From Paraburkholderia phosphatilytica (lineage in GTDB: Bacteria > Pseudomonadota > Gammaproteobacteria > Burkholderiales > Burkholderiaceae), in assembly GCF_003443895.1 (NCBI RefSeq), contig NZ_QQOA01000033.1, forward strand, positions 19,791 to 83,790: a stretch of DNA of 64,000 bases, read 5' to 3'. The notes beneath the pieces were generated by a model. The model saw only the letters and a list, made by a program, of their open reading frames with translations, searched no databases and was not told where the DNA came from. This document shows, piece by piece, positions 43,114-51,796 of the stretch (positions are counted from its first letter, which is position 1; every line of letters starts with the position of its first letter). The position numbers and the translations under genes are program-made.

Positions 43114-44487
43114 TCATTTGCTTCGTTCGCCTTGAAGCGCAAGCTGCGCGGTCAGCGCGGCAACGTCGTCGAGCGTTTCGATCTGCCACAGCATGTCGAG
43201 CGCCGCGCGGCACGCGTCGGCAGGCAGCGCATGCGCCGCGCAATCGAGGAACTTCGCTTCGATGCGCGACATCGGCAGCGGATTTGCCGACGTGCGTCCC
43301 GCCGCGCTCGCGACGCGCTTCGACAACCGCCGTCCGTCCGTCGTTTCCACCACGATCTCCGCGCCGAAGTGATCGGGCTGCTGGTCGGCAAGCGGATCGG
43401 GCTCCGCGCTCACGCGTTCCATCAGCGCGCGGATCGCGGCGTCCGCCCATGCGTCGCCTTCGAAATCGGACAACACGACGCGTCCTTGCGCGAGCGCACG
43501 CGCGACGCAGTACTGCACGCTGAATTTCGCATCGAGCGCGCCGGACGGCTGCGGCCGGTCGGTGTGCCGCAGTCGGCGCGGATGCGTGCGGGACACGATG
43601 CGCGTAACGTTGCGCGGCGTCAGTTCATGTTCCGCGGCGAGCATCAGCATCGCGTCGATCGCAGGGTGCGTGCTGCCGCAGCACGGGTACTGCTTGATCG
43701 CGATGCCCGGCGCGACGATATCGAGCGGGTCCGCCCAGTTGCGCAGCGCGGCAGCCGGATCGTAGTGACCCGCGCCGTTGTAGACCTCGAAGAAGCCCTG
43801 GCGATGGCCGAACGCGTCGTCGCCGGCCGTGAAGCCCTCGCGCGCGAGCAATGCCGCGACGAGTCCGTTGCGCGATGCGTGACCCACGTGCAGCGGTTTC
43901 GTCATCGTGCCGAAGTTCGCCTTCACGCCGGATGCGAACGATGCGGCGACGGATAGCGCAGTGGCGGTTCGTTCCGCATCGAGGCCGAGCAGATGCGAAG
44001 CGGCCGCGCATGCGCCGAACACGCCGAGTGTCGCGGTCGGGTGCCAGCCCTTGTCGTAGTGGTGAAAATTGACCGCGTGCGCGATACGCGCCTGTGCTTC
44101 AAATCCTGCTACGTACGCGGTGACGAATGCGCGGCCGCTCACGCTATGTGCATCCGCGAGCGCGAAGAGGGCGGGCAGGATCGGCGCCGATGGATGGCCG
44201 CCGAGCGTGTTGCTGCAGTCGTCGAAATCGAGCGCATGGGCGGCGGTGCCGTTTACGAACGCAGCGTCCACGGGCTTCATTCGCTCGTTGCTGCCGAAGC
44301 ACAGCGCGGGTCCCGTTGATGGCCCCGCGACGCTGCGCGCGATTCGCGCGCACGGTTCGCTCGCGCCAGCCAGCGTCACGCCGACCGTGTCGGCGATACC
44401 GATGCGCGCCCAGTGCAGTGCTTCGTCGGGCAGATCGGCAAAGCGCAACGCGACGATCCGCTCGCCCAGCGTGCGTGCGACGTTCAT
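43114..44487 (-). CDS. MmgE/PrpD family protein, copy 1
   Basis: This 457-residue protein belongs to the family of 2-methylcitrate dehydratase (PrpD) and cis-aconitate decarboxylase. The catalytic segment is kept: HALDFDDCSNTLGGHPSAP (D89, D90, H98), TKPLHVGHASRNG and IKQYPCCGSTHPAID with Lys and His. It starts MNVARTLGERIVALRF. AAGGAGG precedes the ATG, which overlaps the stop of copy 2 by four bases (ATGA), so the two are translationally coupled. The reaction (dehydratase, decarboxylase or isomerase) cannot be told by eye. Confidence 0.85.
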   Translation of the reverse strand: MNVARTLGERIVALRFADLPDEALHWARIGIADTVGVTLAGASEPCARIARSVAGPSTGPALCFGSNERMKPVDAAFVNGTAAHALDFDDCSNTLGGHPSAPILPALFALADAHSVSGRAFVTAYVAGFEAQARIAHAVNFHHYDKGWHPTATLGVFGACAAASHLLGLDAERTATALSVAASFASGVKANFGTMTKPLHVGHASRNGLVAALLAREGFTAGDDAFGHRQGFFEVYNGAGHYDPAAALRNWADPLDIVAPGIAIKQYPCCGSTHPAIDAMLMLAAEHELTPRNVTRIVSRTHPRRLRHTDRPQPSGALDAKFSVQYCVARALAQGRVVLSDFEGDAWADAAIRALMERVSAEPDPLADQQPDHFGAEIVVETTDGRRLSKRVASAAGRTSANPLPMSRIEAKFLDCAAHALPADACRAALDMLWQIETLDDVAALTAQLALQGERSK

Positions 44488-45881
44488 CGATAGCCTCCTT
44501 GATGTGGCGCTGCATCGAGCCAGTGCAGGTCGGACTCGTGTTCGAGCGCGTCGAGACGCTCGAACAGCGAATCTGCCGCATGGCCCAGCCGCGATGTCAT
44601 GCGCAGAAACTTGTCGCGCAACTGCGCGCGCGACAGCGGCGCGGACGGGCAACCGGGAAAATCGTGTTGCGCCTGGGTCGACGTCGTACTGTCGTCGAGC
44701 GTGACGGTGGTCACGGTCGCGAGTCCGGTTGCGTCACTTGCGATGACTTCCACGCGCTGCGCGAGCGCATGCACGCGCGGATCGTCGAGCAGCGCCGCGC
44801 TGAACGCGCGCGGATCGTCCGCGTCGTGCAGCAGCGCCGCGGCTACGCAGTACGGCACGCTGTATTGCGCGAGCACCAGATCGCTCGGTGACTTGAGGTT
44901 GTGATTCGCGGCGAGACGCGCGGCGCCTTCGATGCGGATCGACGCGACGCGGCTCGCGTCGAGCGCGTGCGCGGCGCGCAATTGACTGATCGCGTAGACC
45001 GGCGTGTGCGCGACGATGTGACACGCGTAACGCTTGATGCACAGCGTAGGCGTTTCGTAGTGGCTACCGTCGAGCGCCGCGGTGAGCGCCGCTTGATCCG
45101 AACTCGCGCAGTACGCGTGCAAAAAGCCATAGCGTCCATCGAGCACGCTCGACGGTCCATCGAAGCCGGCCTGCACGAGACGCACGGCAGTGACGCCCGC
45201 CTGCGCCGCGCGGCCCAGGTGAATGCGCTTCACGAGTCCGCCGTCGCTGGCTTTCGCGAATTCGAGCAGGCCGCCCGCGAGCGAACCCGCGATGCCGAGC
45301 GCGCGGCACAACGCATCCGCATCGAGACCGGCGAGCAGGCCCGCGACGATCGCCGCGCCGAACGGTCCCGTCAGCCCCGGCGCGTGGAAGCCGCGCGCCT
45401 CGGCCGAATGCTTCGTCGCCGTGCCGATGCGGAACATCACCTCGATGCCGGCGACGAGCGCGGTCAACAGATCGCGGCCGGTTGCATTGCCATCGCGTGC
45501 GCGCAGCGAGGCCATCTGCGCCGCGGCAAGCGCCGCCGGCACGAGCGCCGCGCCCGGATGCACGCCGACTCCGGGTTGCCGCAGGCTGTCGAGTTCGGCC
45601 GCGTGCGTGAGCACGCCGCCCGCGAACGCCGCGGCCTCCGGCGCGACGCGATGCATGCTGCCGACGATCGCGCACGACCCGGGCGCCGCATCCGCGATGT
45701 AACGCAGCGCGGCCTGGCCCGCTGCCGTGTCGTGCCCGTAGACGGCCGCGCCGATCGCATCGACGAAGCAGTCTTTCGCGCGCCGCACAACGTCGGCGGG
45801 CAATGCGTCGAAACGCAGCGCGGCCGCGTATCGCGACAGCGCCTGCGCCGCAAATGGCGCGACGGACGAGCCTGACTGCAT
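44484..45881 (-). CDS. MmgE/PrpD family protein, copy 2
   Basis: The 465-residue paralogue has the same fold markers, but with differences at the active site: HAAELDSLRQPGVGVHPGAA (D98, H108) lacks the second Asp seen in copies 1 and 3. KRIHLGRAAQAG and IKRYACHIVAHTPVY keep the Lys and His positions. GGAGA lies eight bases before ATG 45881. It ends inside the start of copy 1. Presence of two fused-translation copies suggests either two consecutive steps or a heteromeric enzyme (inference). Confidence 0.85.
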   Translation of the reverse strand: MQSGSSVAPFAAQALSRYAAALRFDALPADVVRRAKDCFVDAIGAAVYGHDTAAGQAALRYIADAAPGSCAIVGSMHRVAPEAAAFAGGVLTHAAELDSLRQPGVGVHPGAALVPAALAAAQMASLRARDGNATGRDLLTALVAGIEVMFRIGTATKHSAEARGFHAPGLTGPFGAAIVAGLLAGLDADALCRALGIAGSLAGGLLEFAKASDGGLVKRIHLGRAAQAGVTAVRLVQAGFDGPSSVLDGRYGFLHAYCASSDQAALTAALDGSHYETPTLCIKRYACHIVAHTPVYAISQLRAAHALDASRVASIRIEGAARLAANHNLKSPSDLVLAQYSVPYCVAAALLHDADDPRAFSAALLDDPRVHALAQRVEVIASDATGLATVTTVTLDDSTTSTQAQHDFPGCPSAPLSRAQLRDKFLRMTSRLGHAADSLFERLDALEHESDLHWLDAAPHQGGYR

Positions 45882-45904
45882 CGACAAAGTCTCCAGACGA
45901 TGAA

Positions 45905-47251
45905 TCACGTGCGCGCTTCGTCGTCGATCACCGACCGATGGCGCGTCTCGGGCATCAGCCAGTACGTGACGAGCGAAACGGCCGCGCACGCGCTGACGTA
46001 ATAGAAGAACCACGACTCATGATCCGCATGCTTGAGGCGCAGCGCGAGAAACTCGGTCGTGCCGCCCATCACGGACGACACGATCGCGAACGGCAAGCCC
46101 ACACCGAGCGCGCGCACCTTCGCCGGAAACAGTTCCGACTTCACGAGCCAGTGGATCGACGAAAAGCCGCTCAGTATCGCGAGCGCGGCAAGACTCAGGC
46201 CGAACGCAGTCCACGCGCTGTGCGTCGTGCCGAGCGCATGCATCAGCGGCACCGTGAGGAACGTGCCGCCGAAGCCGAAGATCATCATCACCGGCCGCCG
46301 GCCGATCACATCGGAGAGCCACCCATACAGCGGCTGGCAGAACATGTAGATCACGAGCGCAACCGTCGCGATCAGCGTGGCCGTGTCGCGGCTGAAGCCC
46401 GCGGTGTTGACCATGTACTTCTGCAGATAGATCGTGAACGTGTAGAACGCGACCGTGCCGCCCACGCTGATGCCGATCGTCCACAGTGTTTCGCGGCGAT
46501 GCTGGACGATCAGCGCGAGCAGGCTGCCGCGTTCCGTCGTGGCATCGCCTGTGTCCGTGCCCGTACCCGCTTGCGCGTACGCGTCGGTCTCCGCGATGCC
46601 GCGCCGCAGATACAGCGCGAAGATCGCGAGCGCACCGCCGATCGCGAACGGAATCCGCCAGCCCCATTGTTCGAGCTGATGCGGCGTCAGCGCGAGACGC
46701 TGCAGCACCAGCATCAGCGCGAGCGCGACGAGCTGTCCCATCACGACCGTCACCTGCACGAAGCCGACGAAGAAACCGCGCTTTCCCGCGGGCGCCATTT
46801 CGCTGAGATACGTCGCGCTGGTGCCCGCTTCGCCACCCATGCTGAAGCCCTGCAGGAGCCGTGCGCAGACGAGAATGGCCGGCGCCGCGACGCCGATCGA
46901 TGCGTAGGTTGGCGTGATCGCGATCAGCAGCGAGCCCGCGCTCATCATGCCAACCGAGAGGCTCAGCGCCACGCGCCGCCCGCGACGATCGGCGAGGGCG
47001 CCGATCGCCCAGCTGCCGAGCGGCCGCATCACGTAGCCGATCGCCGCGATGGCCGCGGCATTGAGCAACTGCACCGTGCGGTTGTCGCCGGGAAAGAATG
47101 CCTGGCTGAAGTAGATCGAGAAGATCGAGTACGCGAGAAAGTCGTACCACTCGATTACGTTGCCCGCGCTGCCGCCGATGATCGAGCGCATCCGCATGCG
47201 CCGCGCCGTGCGCGGCGAAGTTGCGGCGAGAGAGTGGGGCGTGGCGGCCAT
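45905..47251 (-). CDS. MFS transporter, MHS family (TcuC/KgtP-like)
   Basis: The 448-residue carrier has the MHS start GGSAGNVIEWYDFLAYSIFS, the loop GALADRRGRRVALS and ARLLQGFSMGGEAGTSATYL. TcuC, the tricarballylate importer, and KgtP belong to this branch, which fits the TcuA-like gene downstream. It lies 17 bases after PrpD copy 3 and 23 bases before copy 2. The ribosome site is weak, consistent with translational coupling to the preceding gene. Confidence 0.87.
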   Translation of the reverse strand: MAATPHSLAATSPRTARRMRMRSIIGGSAGNVIEWYDFLAYSIFSIYFSQAFFPGDNRTVQLLNAAAIAAIGYVMRPLGSWAIGALADRRGRRVALSLSVGMMSAGSLLIAITPTYASIGVAAPAILVCARLLQGFSMGGEAGTSATYLSEMAPAGKRGFFVGFVQVTVVMGQLVALALMLVLQRLALTPHQLEQWGWRIPFAIGGALAIFALYLRRGIAETDAYAQAGTGTDTGDATTERGSLLALIVQHRRETLWTIGISVGGTVAFYTFTIYLQKYMVNTAGFSRDTATLIATVALVIYMFCQPLYGWLSDVIGRRPVMMIFGFGGTFLTVPLMHALGTTHSAWTAFGLSLAALAILSGFSSIHWLVKSELFPAKVRALGVGLPFAIVSSVMGGTTEFLALRLKHADHESWFFYYVSACAAVSLVTYWLMPETRHRSVIDDEART

Positions 47252-47268
47252 GTCGGTTCCGCGATGCG

Positions 47269-48690
47269 CTAGCGTTGCGGGCCGGCCGCGAGCAGCGCGG
47301 CGAGTTCGCCCGTGTCGGCCTGGTCTTCCGCGTGCATCACCCAGTCGACGATGCGCTCGGCGTGCCCAGCGGGAATACGGTGCGTGGCGAGCTTCATCAT
47401 CTTGTCGACGATGTCGGTTTCGCTCGCGAATGCGTGCTCGCTGCCGCGCTGCGCTTCGACGGTTTCTTCAAGGCGCGTGCCGTCGCGCAGCAGGATCTCG
47501 ACGCGCACCATGTGCCGGAACGTCGGACCGCGCGCGGTGATCGCGGGGTCCTCGAGCACCTGCACGCGGTCGGCGAGCGCCATCCGTTCGCGGTCGGCCA
47601 CACGCTCTTCGCTGAACTGGTCGACGAATACGTCGCCTTCCAGCAGCAACGTTGCGACGCAATAGGGCAGGTTGAGCTGCGCCGAGGTCAAACCCTGCGG
47701 CACGTATTTCCAGCCGACGTGATCCATCGTCACGCGCGAACCATGCACGACAATGCGTTCGATGTCGGCCACCTCGAACGGATGGCGTGAGCGCATCGCA
47801 CGGATCGCATCGAGCGTCGTGTGATTGCTGCCGACGCACGAGTAGAACTTCAGCGCGACGCGCATCGTCTCGAAGCGCTCGCCGAGCCCGTCGACGAGTT
47901 GCGTCAGATCGAAGCGGTCGTCGGAGCGCGAGAACGTGCTGCAAAAACCGCCGTACGGATTTTCGAACACGTCGACGATACCGGTGAAGCCGTTCTGCGC
48001 GAGCAGCGCGCCGTACAGGCCGCTTTGCGCGGCGCGGCCCGCGTGCATCCGCTTGACCATCGCGCCGAACTGCGCGGCCATCAGGCCCGCGGCCTGGGTG
48101 CCGCCGATGCCGAGCGCGTGCACGGTCTGCTCCGTATCGAGCCTTAGCGCCGCGGCAGCGCCCGCGGCCGCTGAATAGACGCCGACGGTCGCGCCCGAAT
48201 GCCAGCCCTGCGCGATGTGCTCGGGACCCATGCACATACCGACGCGCGGACCGATCTCGTAGCCCGCGACGCACGCGCGCAGGAAATCGCGACCGCTCAT
48301 ACGCGCATTCGCGGGCAGGCCTTCCGCGATCGCGACGATGCCAGGCAAGGTCACGGCGCCGACGTGCAGCACGCCGACGCGATGCACGTCGTCGAGTTCG
48401 AAGCTCTGCACGAGCGTGCCGTTCACGAGCGCCGCGTGCGGTGCGGACAGACGGCGCGACGTGCCCCACACAGCGCAGCTGCGGGTCGAATCCACCGCAT
48501 CGAGCGTATCGGCGAGGATCTCGCTCCAGCGCAGGCCCGCGCCGAAAATCGCGCAGCCGATCGAATCGAGTACGAGCAGCTTGATGCGCGCGCGCACCTC
48601 GGACGGAATCGCGTCATAACGAAGTCCCGCGACGAAAGCGGCGATGCCGGCCGTATACGCGTTTCCACCAGGATTGTCGGATCGGTTCAT
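47269..48690 (-). CDS. MmgE/PrpD family protein, copy 3 (first gene of operon)
   Basis: The 473-residue protein starts MNRSDNPGGNAYTAGIAAFV. Its catalytic stretch is QSFELDDVHRVGVLHVGAV (D100, D101, H109), differing from the HPSAP form of copy 1. MVKRMHAGRAAQSG and LKFYSCVGSNHTTLD keep Lys and His. It is the first gene of the operon, divergent from the LysR gene. A much longer upstream in-frame extension to 49203 runs antisense to LysR and is not credible. The three copies are too different to be recent duplicates. Confidence 0.85.
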   Translation of the reverse strand: MNRSDNPGGNAYTAGIAAFVAGLRYDAIPSEVRARIKLLVLDSIGCAIFGAGLRWSEILADTLDAVDSTRSCAVWGTSRRLSAPHAALVNGTLVQSFELDDVHRVGVLHVGAVTLPGIVAIAEGLPANARMSGRDFLRACVAGYEIGPRVGMCMGPEHIAQGWHSGATVGVYSAAAGAAAALRLDTEQTVHALGIGGTQAAGLMAAQFGAMVKRMHAGRAAQSGLYGALLAQNGFTGIVDVFENPYGGFCSTFSRSDDRFDLTQLVDGLGERFETMRVALKFYSCVGSNHTTLDAIRAMRSRHPFEVADIERIVVHGSRVTMDHVGWKYVPQGLTSAQLNLPYCVATLLLEGDVFVDQFSEERVADRERMALADRVQVLEDPAITARGPTFRHMVRVEILLRDGTRLEETVEAQRGSEHAFASETDIVDKMMKLATHRIPAGHAERIVDWVMHAEDQADTGELAALLAAGPQR

Positions 48691-48847
48691 TGCTGGAGCG
48701 TCTCGTTGATTTGCGCATCCAGTATCCGCAGCGCGGGATGCTTTGTGAATTGCACGTCGCGTGATTATTATTGCTTCACATGCAAGAGTTCCGGAGCTTC
48801 GCTTGACGCGTTCGAACCGTTTGTCCCAAGGGCACGATTTACCGCCC

Positions 48848-49783
48848 GTGTCATTCGCCAACCGCTTTCCCGGCGTCGATCTCGACGCGTTGCGCGCGTT
48901 CGTGTCGGTCGCGTCGCATGCGTCGTTCAACGATGCGGCGCTCGAACTCAATCTGTCGGCGCCCGCGTTGACGCGCCGCATCAAACGTCTCGAAGCCGCG
49001 CTCGACCTGAGACTTTTCGAGCGCACCACGCGTTCGGTCGCGCTCACCACGTCCGGCGAACTGCTGTTGCCGCGCGCGCAGGGCGTGCTGCGCGAACTGG
49101 ATGCGTCGCTTCGGATCGTGACCGAAGCGACGCGCATCCGCGCGGGCCAGCTCACCATCGCATGCATTCCGACCGCGGCGAAGTTTCTGCTGCCGAACAT
49201 CATCGGCAGCTACCACCGGCGGCGCCCGGAAGTGAGGCTGCGCCTGATCGAAGCGGATCTCGCCACCGTCACGCGGCGAGTGGTGGATGGCGATGCGGAG
49301 TTCGGCATCGCGTTTCTCGTCAACGACACGCCCGAGCTCGCGATCGACGCGTTGCTCGAAGACCCGTACGTGCTCGCGTGTCCGTCCGATCATCCGCTCG
49401 CCGCGCACGAGCACGTGGCATGGCGCGAACTGCGTCCGTGGCCGCTGATCGTGTCGGGCACGACGAGCGGCAACCGGCGGATGCTCGATACCGCGTTGCG
49501 CGACATCGACTGGAAGCCGGAGCGGCTGATCGAGATCGAGCACCTCACCACGTCGCTTGGGCTCGTCGAAGCGGGGCTCGGCATCTCGATCATTCCGCGC
49601 TGCGCGGCGCCGCGCGATACGCACATGCGGCTCGCGATCCGGCCGCTGATCGAGCCGTCCGTTGCGCGCGTGCTTGGGTTGATCCGCCGACGCGACGCGC
49701 CGCTTTCGCCGGTCGCGCGCGATTTCCGGCTGGCGATGCGGCGCATGGCGCCGCTGAAGCTGGCCGAGGCGGGGTGGGATTGA
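48848..49783 (+). CDS. LysR-family regulator divergent from the PrpD operon
   Basis: The protein has the LysR helix-turn-helix (LDALRAFVSVASHASFNDAALELNLSAPALTRRIKRLE) and an effector domain with AEFGIAFLVND and GLVEAGLGISIIPR. The GTG at 48848 gives 311 residues and a normal N-terminus; a GTG at 48761 would add 29. It is divergent from PrpD copy 3 with about 157 bases between, the usual arrangement for a LysR regulator of an adjacent catabolic operon. The effector is probably the operon's substrate or product. Confidence 0.85.
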   Translation: MSFANRFPGVDLDALRAFVSVASHASFNDAALELNLSAPALTRRIKRLEAALDLRLFERTTRSVALTTSGELLLPRAQGVLRELDASLRIVTEATRIRAGQLTIACIPTAAKFLLPNIIGSYHRRRPEVRLRLIEADLATVTRRVVDGDAEFGIAFLVNDTPELAIDALLEDPYVLACPSDHPLAAHEHVAWRELRPWPLIVSGTTSGNRRMLDTALRDIDWKPERLIEIEHLTTSLGLVEAGLGISIIPRCAAPRDTHMRLAIRPLIEPSVARVLGLIRRRDAPLSPVARDFRLAMRRMAPLKLAEAGWD

Positions 49784-49832
49784 GATTGATCAGTAGCTCG
49801 AACGAACTTGACGCGCTTCGGTGCGCGATCGC

Positions 49833-50819
49833 CTACGCTTCCTGTTTGCTGCGTCCGTAGAGCAGCAGCATCGCCGCGATCACCACGCCGTAGATGATCT
49901 GGCGTCCCGCCTCCGGCATCTGCGCAACGGACAGGATCGACTGCAGCAGCGTGATAAGAATTGCGCCGGCCACGGTGCCGAGATACGAACCCCGGCCGCC
50001 CAGAATCGACGTGCCGCCGAGCACGACCGCCGCGATCGCGGGCAACAGATACGCATCGCCCATCGACTGTGCCGCTTTCGACGCATAGCCCGCGAGCAGC
50101 ACGCCGCCGAACGCCGCGAATGCGCTGCACACGGCAAACGCGGCCACGGTCACGAGACGCGTATTGATACCCGACAGATACGCTGCGCGCTCGGTGTTGC
50201 CGATCGCGTACAGCGTACGGCCGAAGGTGGTGCGCGACAGCAGGAACATCGTCGCGCCGCCGATCACCACCCACAGCACGACGGCGTTCGGCACGCCCGG
50301 TACGAGCCAGCCCGCCGCGAGCCATCGCATCGCGGGCGGCGCGGAATCCTGCGGCGACGATCCGCCCGTGTAGACGATCATGATGCCCTGCGCGACCGCG
50401 TTGGTCGCGAGCGTGGCGATCATCGACGGAATGCGCAGCAGCGCGACGAGGATGCCGTTGACGACGCCGATCAGCATGCCGCAGCCAATTCCGACCGGAA
50501 TCGCGAGCACGCGCCCGAGTTCGCCGTGCCCCGCGACGGCGCAGCCCATCATTGCGCCGACCGTGATCGTCCATGGCAGCGACAGGTCGATGTGGCCGAG
50601 CAGGATCACCATCATCAGCCCGGTCGCGATGATGCCGAGGAACGCGCCGACTTTCAGCTGCAGCAGGATGTACTCCGGCGACATGAAGTTGCGCGAAAAC
50701 ATCCCGCCCACCAGCAGCAGCGCGACGATGCATGCGAACGCGATCACGATCGGCTTGTCGATCCTGCGCGTGAGCCGCGACACGAAGGTGGTCCGGCTGG
50801 TTGCGGAAACGCCGCTCAT
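49833..50819 (-). CDS. sugar ABC transporter permease (RbsC family), second
   Basis: The 328-residue permease has about nine or ten helices and the RbsC-type signature NGILVALLRIPSMIATLATNAVAQGIMIVYTGG, plus YAIGNTERAAYLSGIN (cytoplasmic coupling loop) and GGTSILGGRGSYLGTVAGA. ATG 50819 overlaps the stop of the other permease by four bases. Two different permeases imply a heterodimeric channel. It is the last gene of the four-gene importer operon. Confidence 0.9.
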   Translation of the reverse strand: MSGVSATSRTTFVSRLTRRIDKPIVIAFACIVALLLVGGMFSRNFMSPEYILLQLKVGAFLGIIATGLMMVILLGHIDLSLPWTITVGAMMGCAVAGHGELGRVLAIPVGIGCGMLIGVVNGILVALLRIPSMIATLATNAVAQGIMIVYTGGSSPQDSAPPAMRWLAAGWLVPGVPNAVVLWVVIGGATMFLLSRTTFGRTLYAIGNTERAAYLSGINTRLVTVAAFAVCSAFAAFGGVLLAGYASKAAQSMGDAYLLPAIAAVVLGGTSILGGRGSYLGTVAGAILITLLQSILSVAQMPEAGRQIIYGVVIAAMLLLYGRSKQEA

Positions 50820-51796
50820 TGGAACCACTCCAGACGGTTGCGCACCCTGAACAGTCCGCATGCGCCGATCGACACGGCAAGCAGCAGAATCACACCCTGA
50901 AACAGCGGCTGCCACAGCGCATCGACGTTGAACACGAACAGCAGGTCGCCGATGGAACGGAACGCGAACGCGCCGAAGATCGCGCCGATCGCGCTGCCCT
51001 TGCCGCCGAGCAGCGACACGCCGCCGATCACCACCGCGGCGATCGAAAACAGCACGTACGAGTTCGCGCTGCCGAGACTCGCTTCACCGGTGTCCGTGAA
51101 GAACGTCAGAAAGAGACCGCCGATCGCGGCGAGCACGCCGGCGAGCGTATAGCTCGCGAATTTCGCGCGGCGGATCGGCATGCCGGACAGGAACGCCGCA
51201 GGCTCGGACGAACCGGTCGCGTAGGCCGCGCGTCCGACTGCCGAGCGTTTGAAAGGAATCCAGACGATTATCACGGTCGCGATCAGGATCAGCAGACTCG
51301 TCGGAATGATGCCGGCCACCTTGCCGGTCAGTATGTCGCCGAGGTCGTCGTTGATCGTTCCGCCGGGAACCGGGCGCAGCAGCAGCGCGAGCCCGTAGTA
51401 CACGGCGCCCGTCGCGATCGTCGTCACGATCGGCTGCAGACGGCCGAAAATGATGATCACACCGTTGAGCGCGCCGCACAGCGCGCCGGACACGAGCACG
51501 CCAACGATGCCGAGCGCGGTATGCAGCGCGTCGCCGACGACGATCCACGATCCGAGGCAATTGGTCAGCACGAGCATCATGCCGATCGACAGGTCGATGC
51601 CGGCCGTCAGCACGACGAGCGCCTGCGCCATCGACACGAGCGCAAGCAGCACCGCCTTGTTCGCGGCCGTCTGGAACACGTTCGCGGATAGGGAAGACGG
51701 ATAGTTGAACAGGTAGATCGCGAACATCAGCACGAACAGGCAGAACGCGAACGTCGTGCCGCGATTTTCCGCATACCAGTAACGCAGCCCGCTCAT
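50816..51796 (-). CDS. sugar ABC transporter permease (RbsC family), first
   Basis: The 326-residue permease starts MSGLRYWYAENRGTTFAFCL. It contains the conserved VLTAGIDLSIGMMLVLTNCLG, ATGSSEPAAFLSGMPIRRAK (coupling loop) and GGVSLLGGKGSAIGAIFGA. It pairs with the second permease to form the pore. Start and stop both overlap neighbours by four bases (ATGA), so translation of the ATPase and both permeases is coupled. Confidence 0.9.
   Translation of the reverse strand: MSGLRYWYAENRGTTFAFCLFVLMFAIYLFNYPSSLSANVFQTAANKAVLLALVSMAQALVVLTAGIDLSIGMMLVLTNCLGSWIVVGDALHTALGIVGVLVSGALCGALNGVIIIFGRLQPIVTTIATGAVYYGLALLLRPVPGGTINDDLGDILTGKVAGIIPTSLLILIATVIIVWIPFKRSAVGRAAYATGSSEPAAFLSGMPIRRAKFASYTLAGVLAAIGGLFLTFFTDTGEASLGSANSYVLFSIAAVVIGGVSLLGGKGSAIGAIFGAFAFRSIGDLLFVFNVDALWQPLFQGVILLLAVSIGACGLFRVRNRLEWFQ

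Noticed and set aside
48691..49203. N-terminal extension of PrpD copy 3
   Set aside because: It runs antisense through the LysR gene and gives residues unlike the family; ATG 48690 yields a normal PrpD start.
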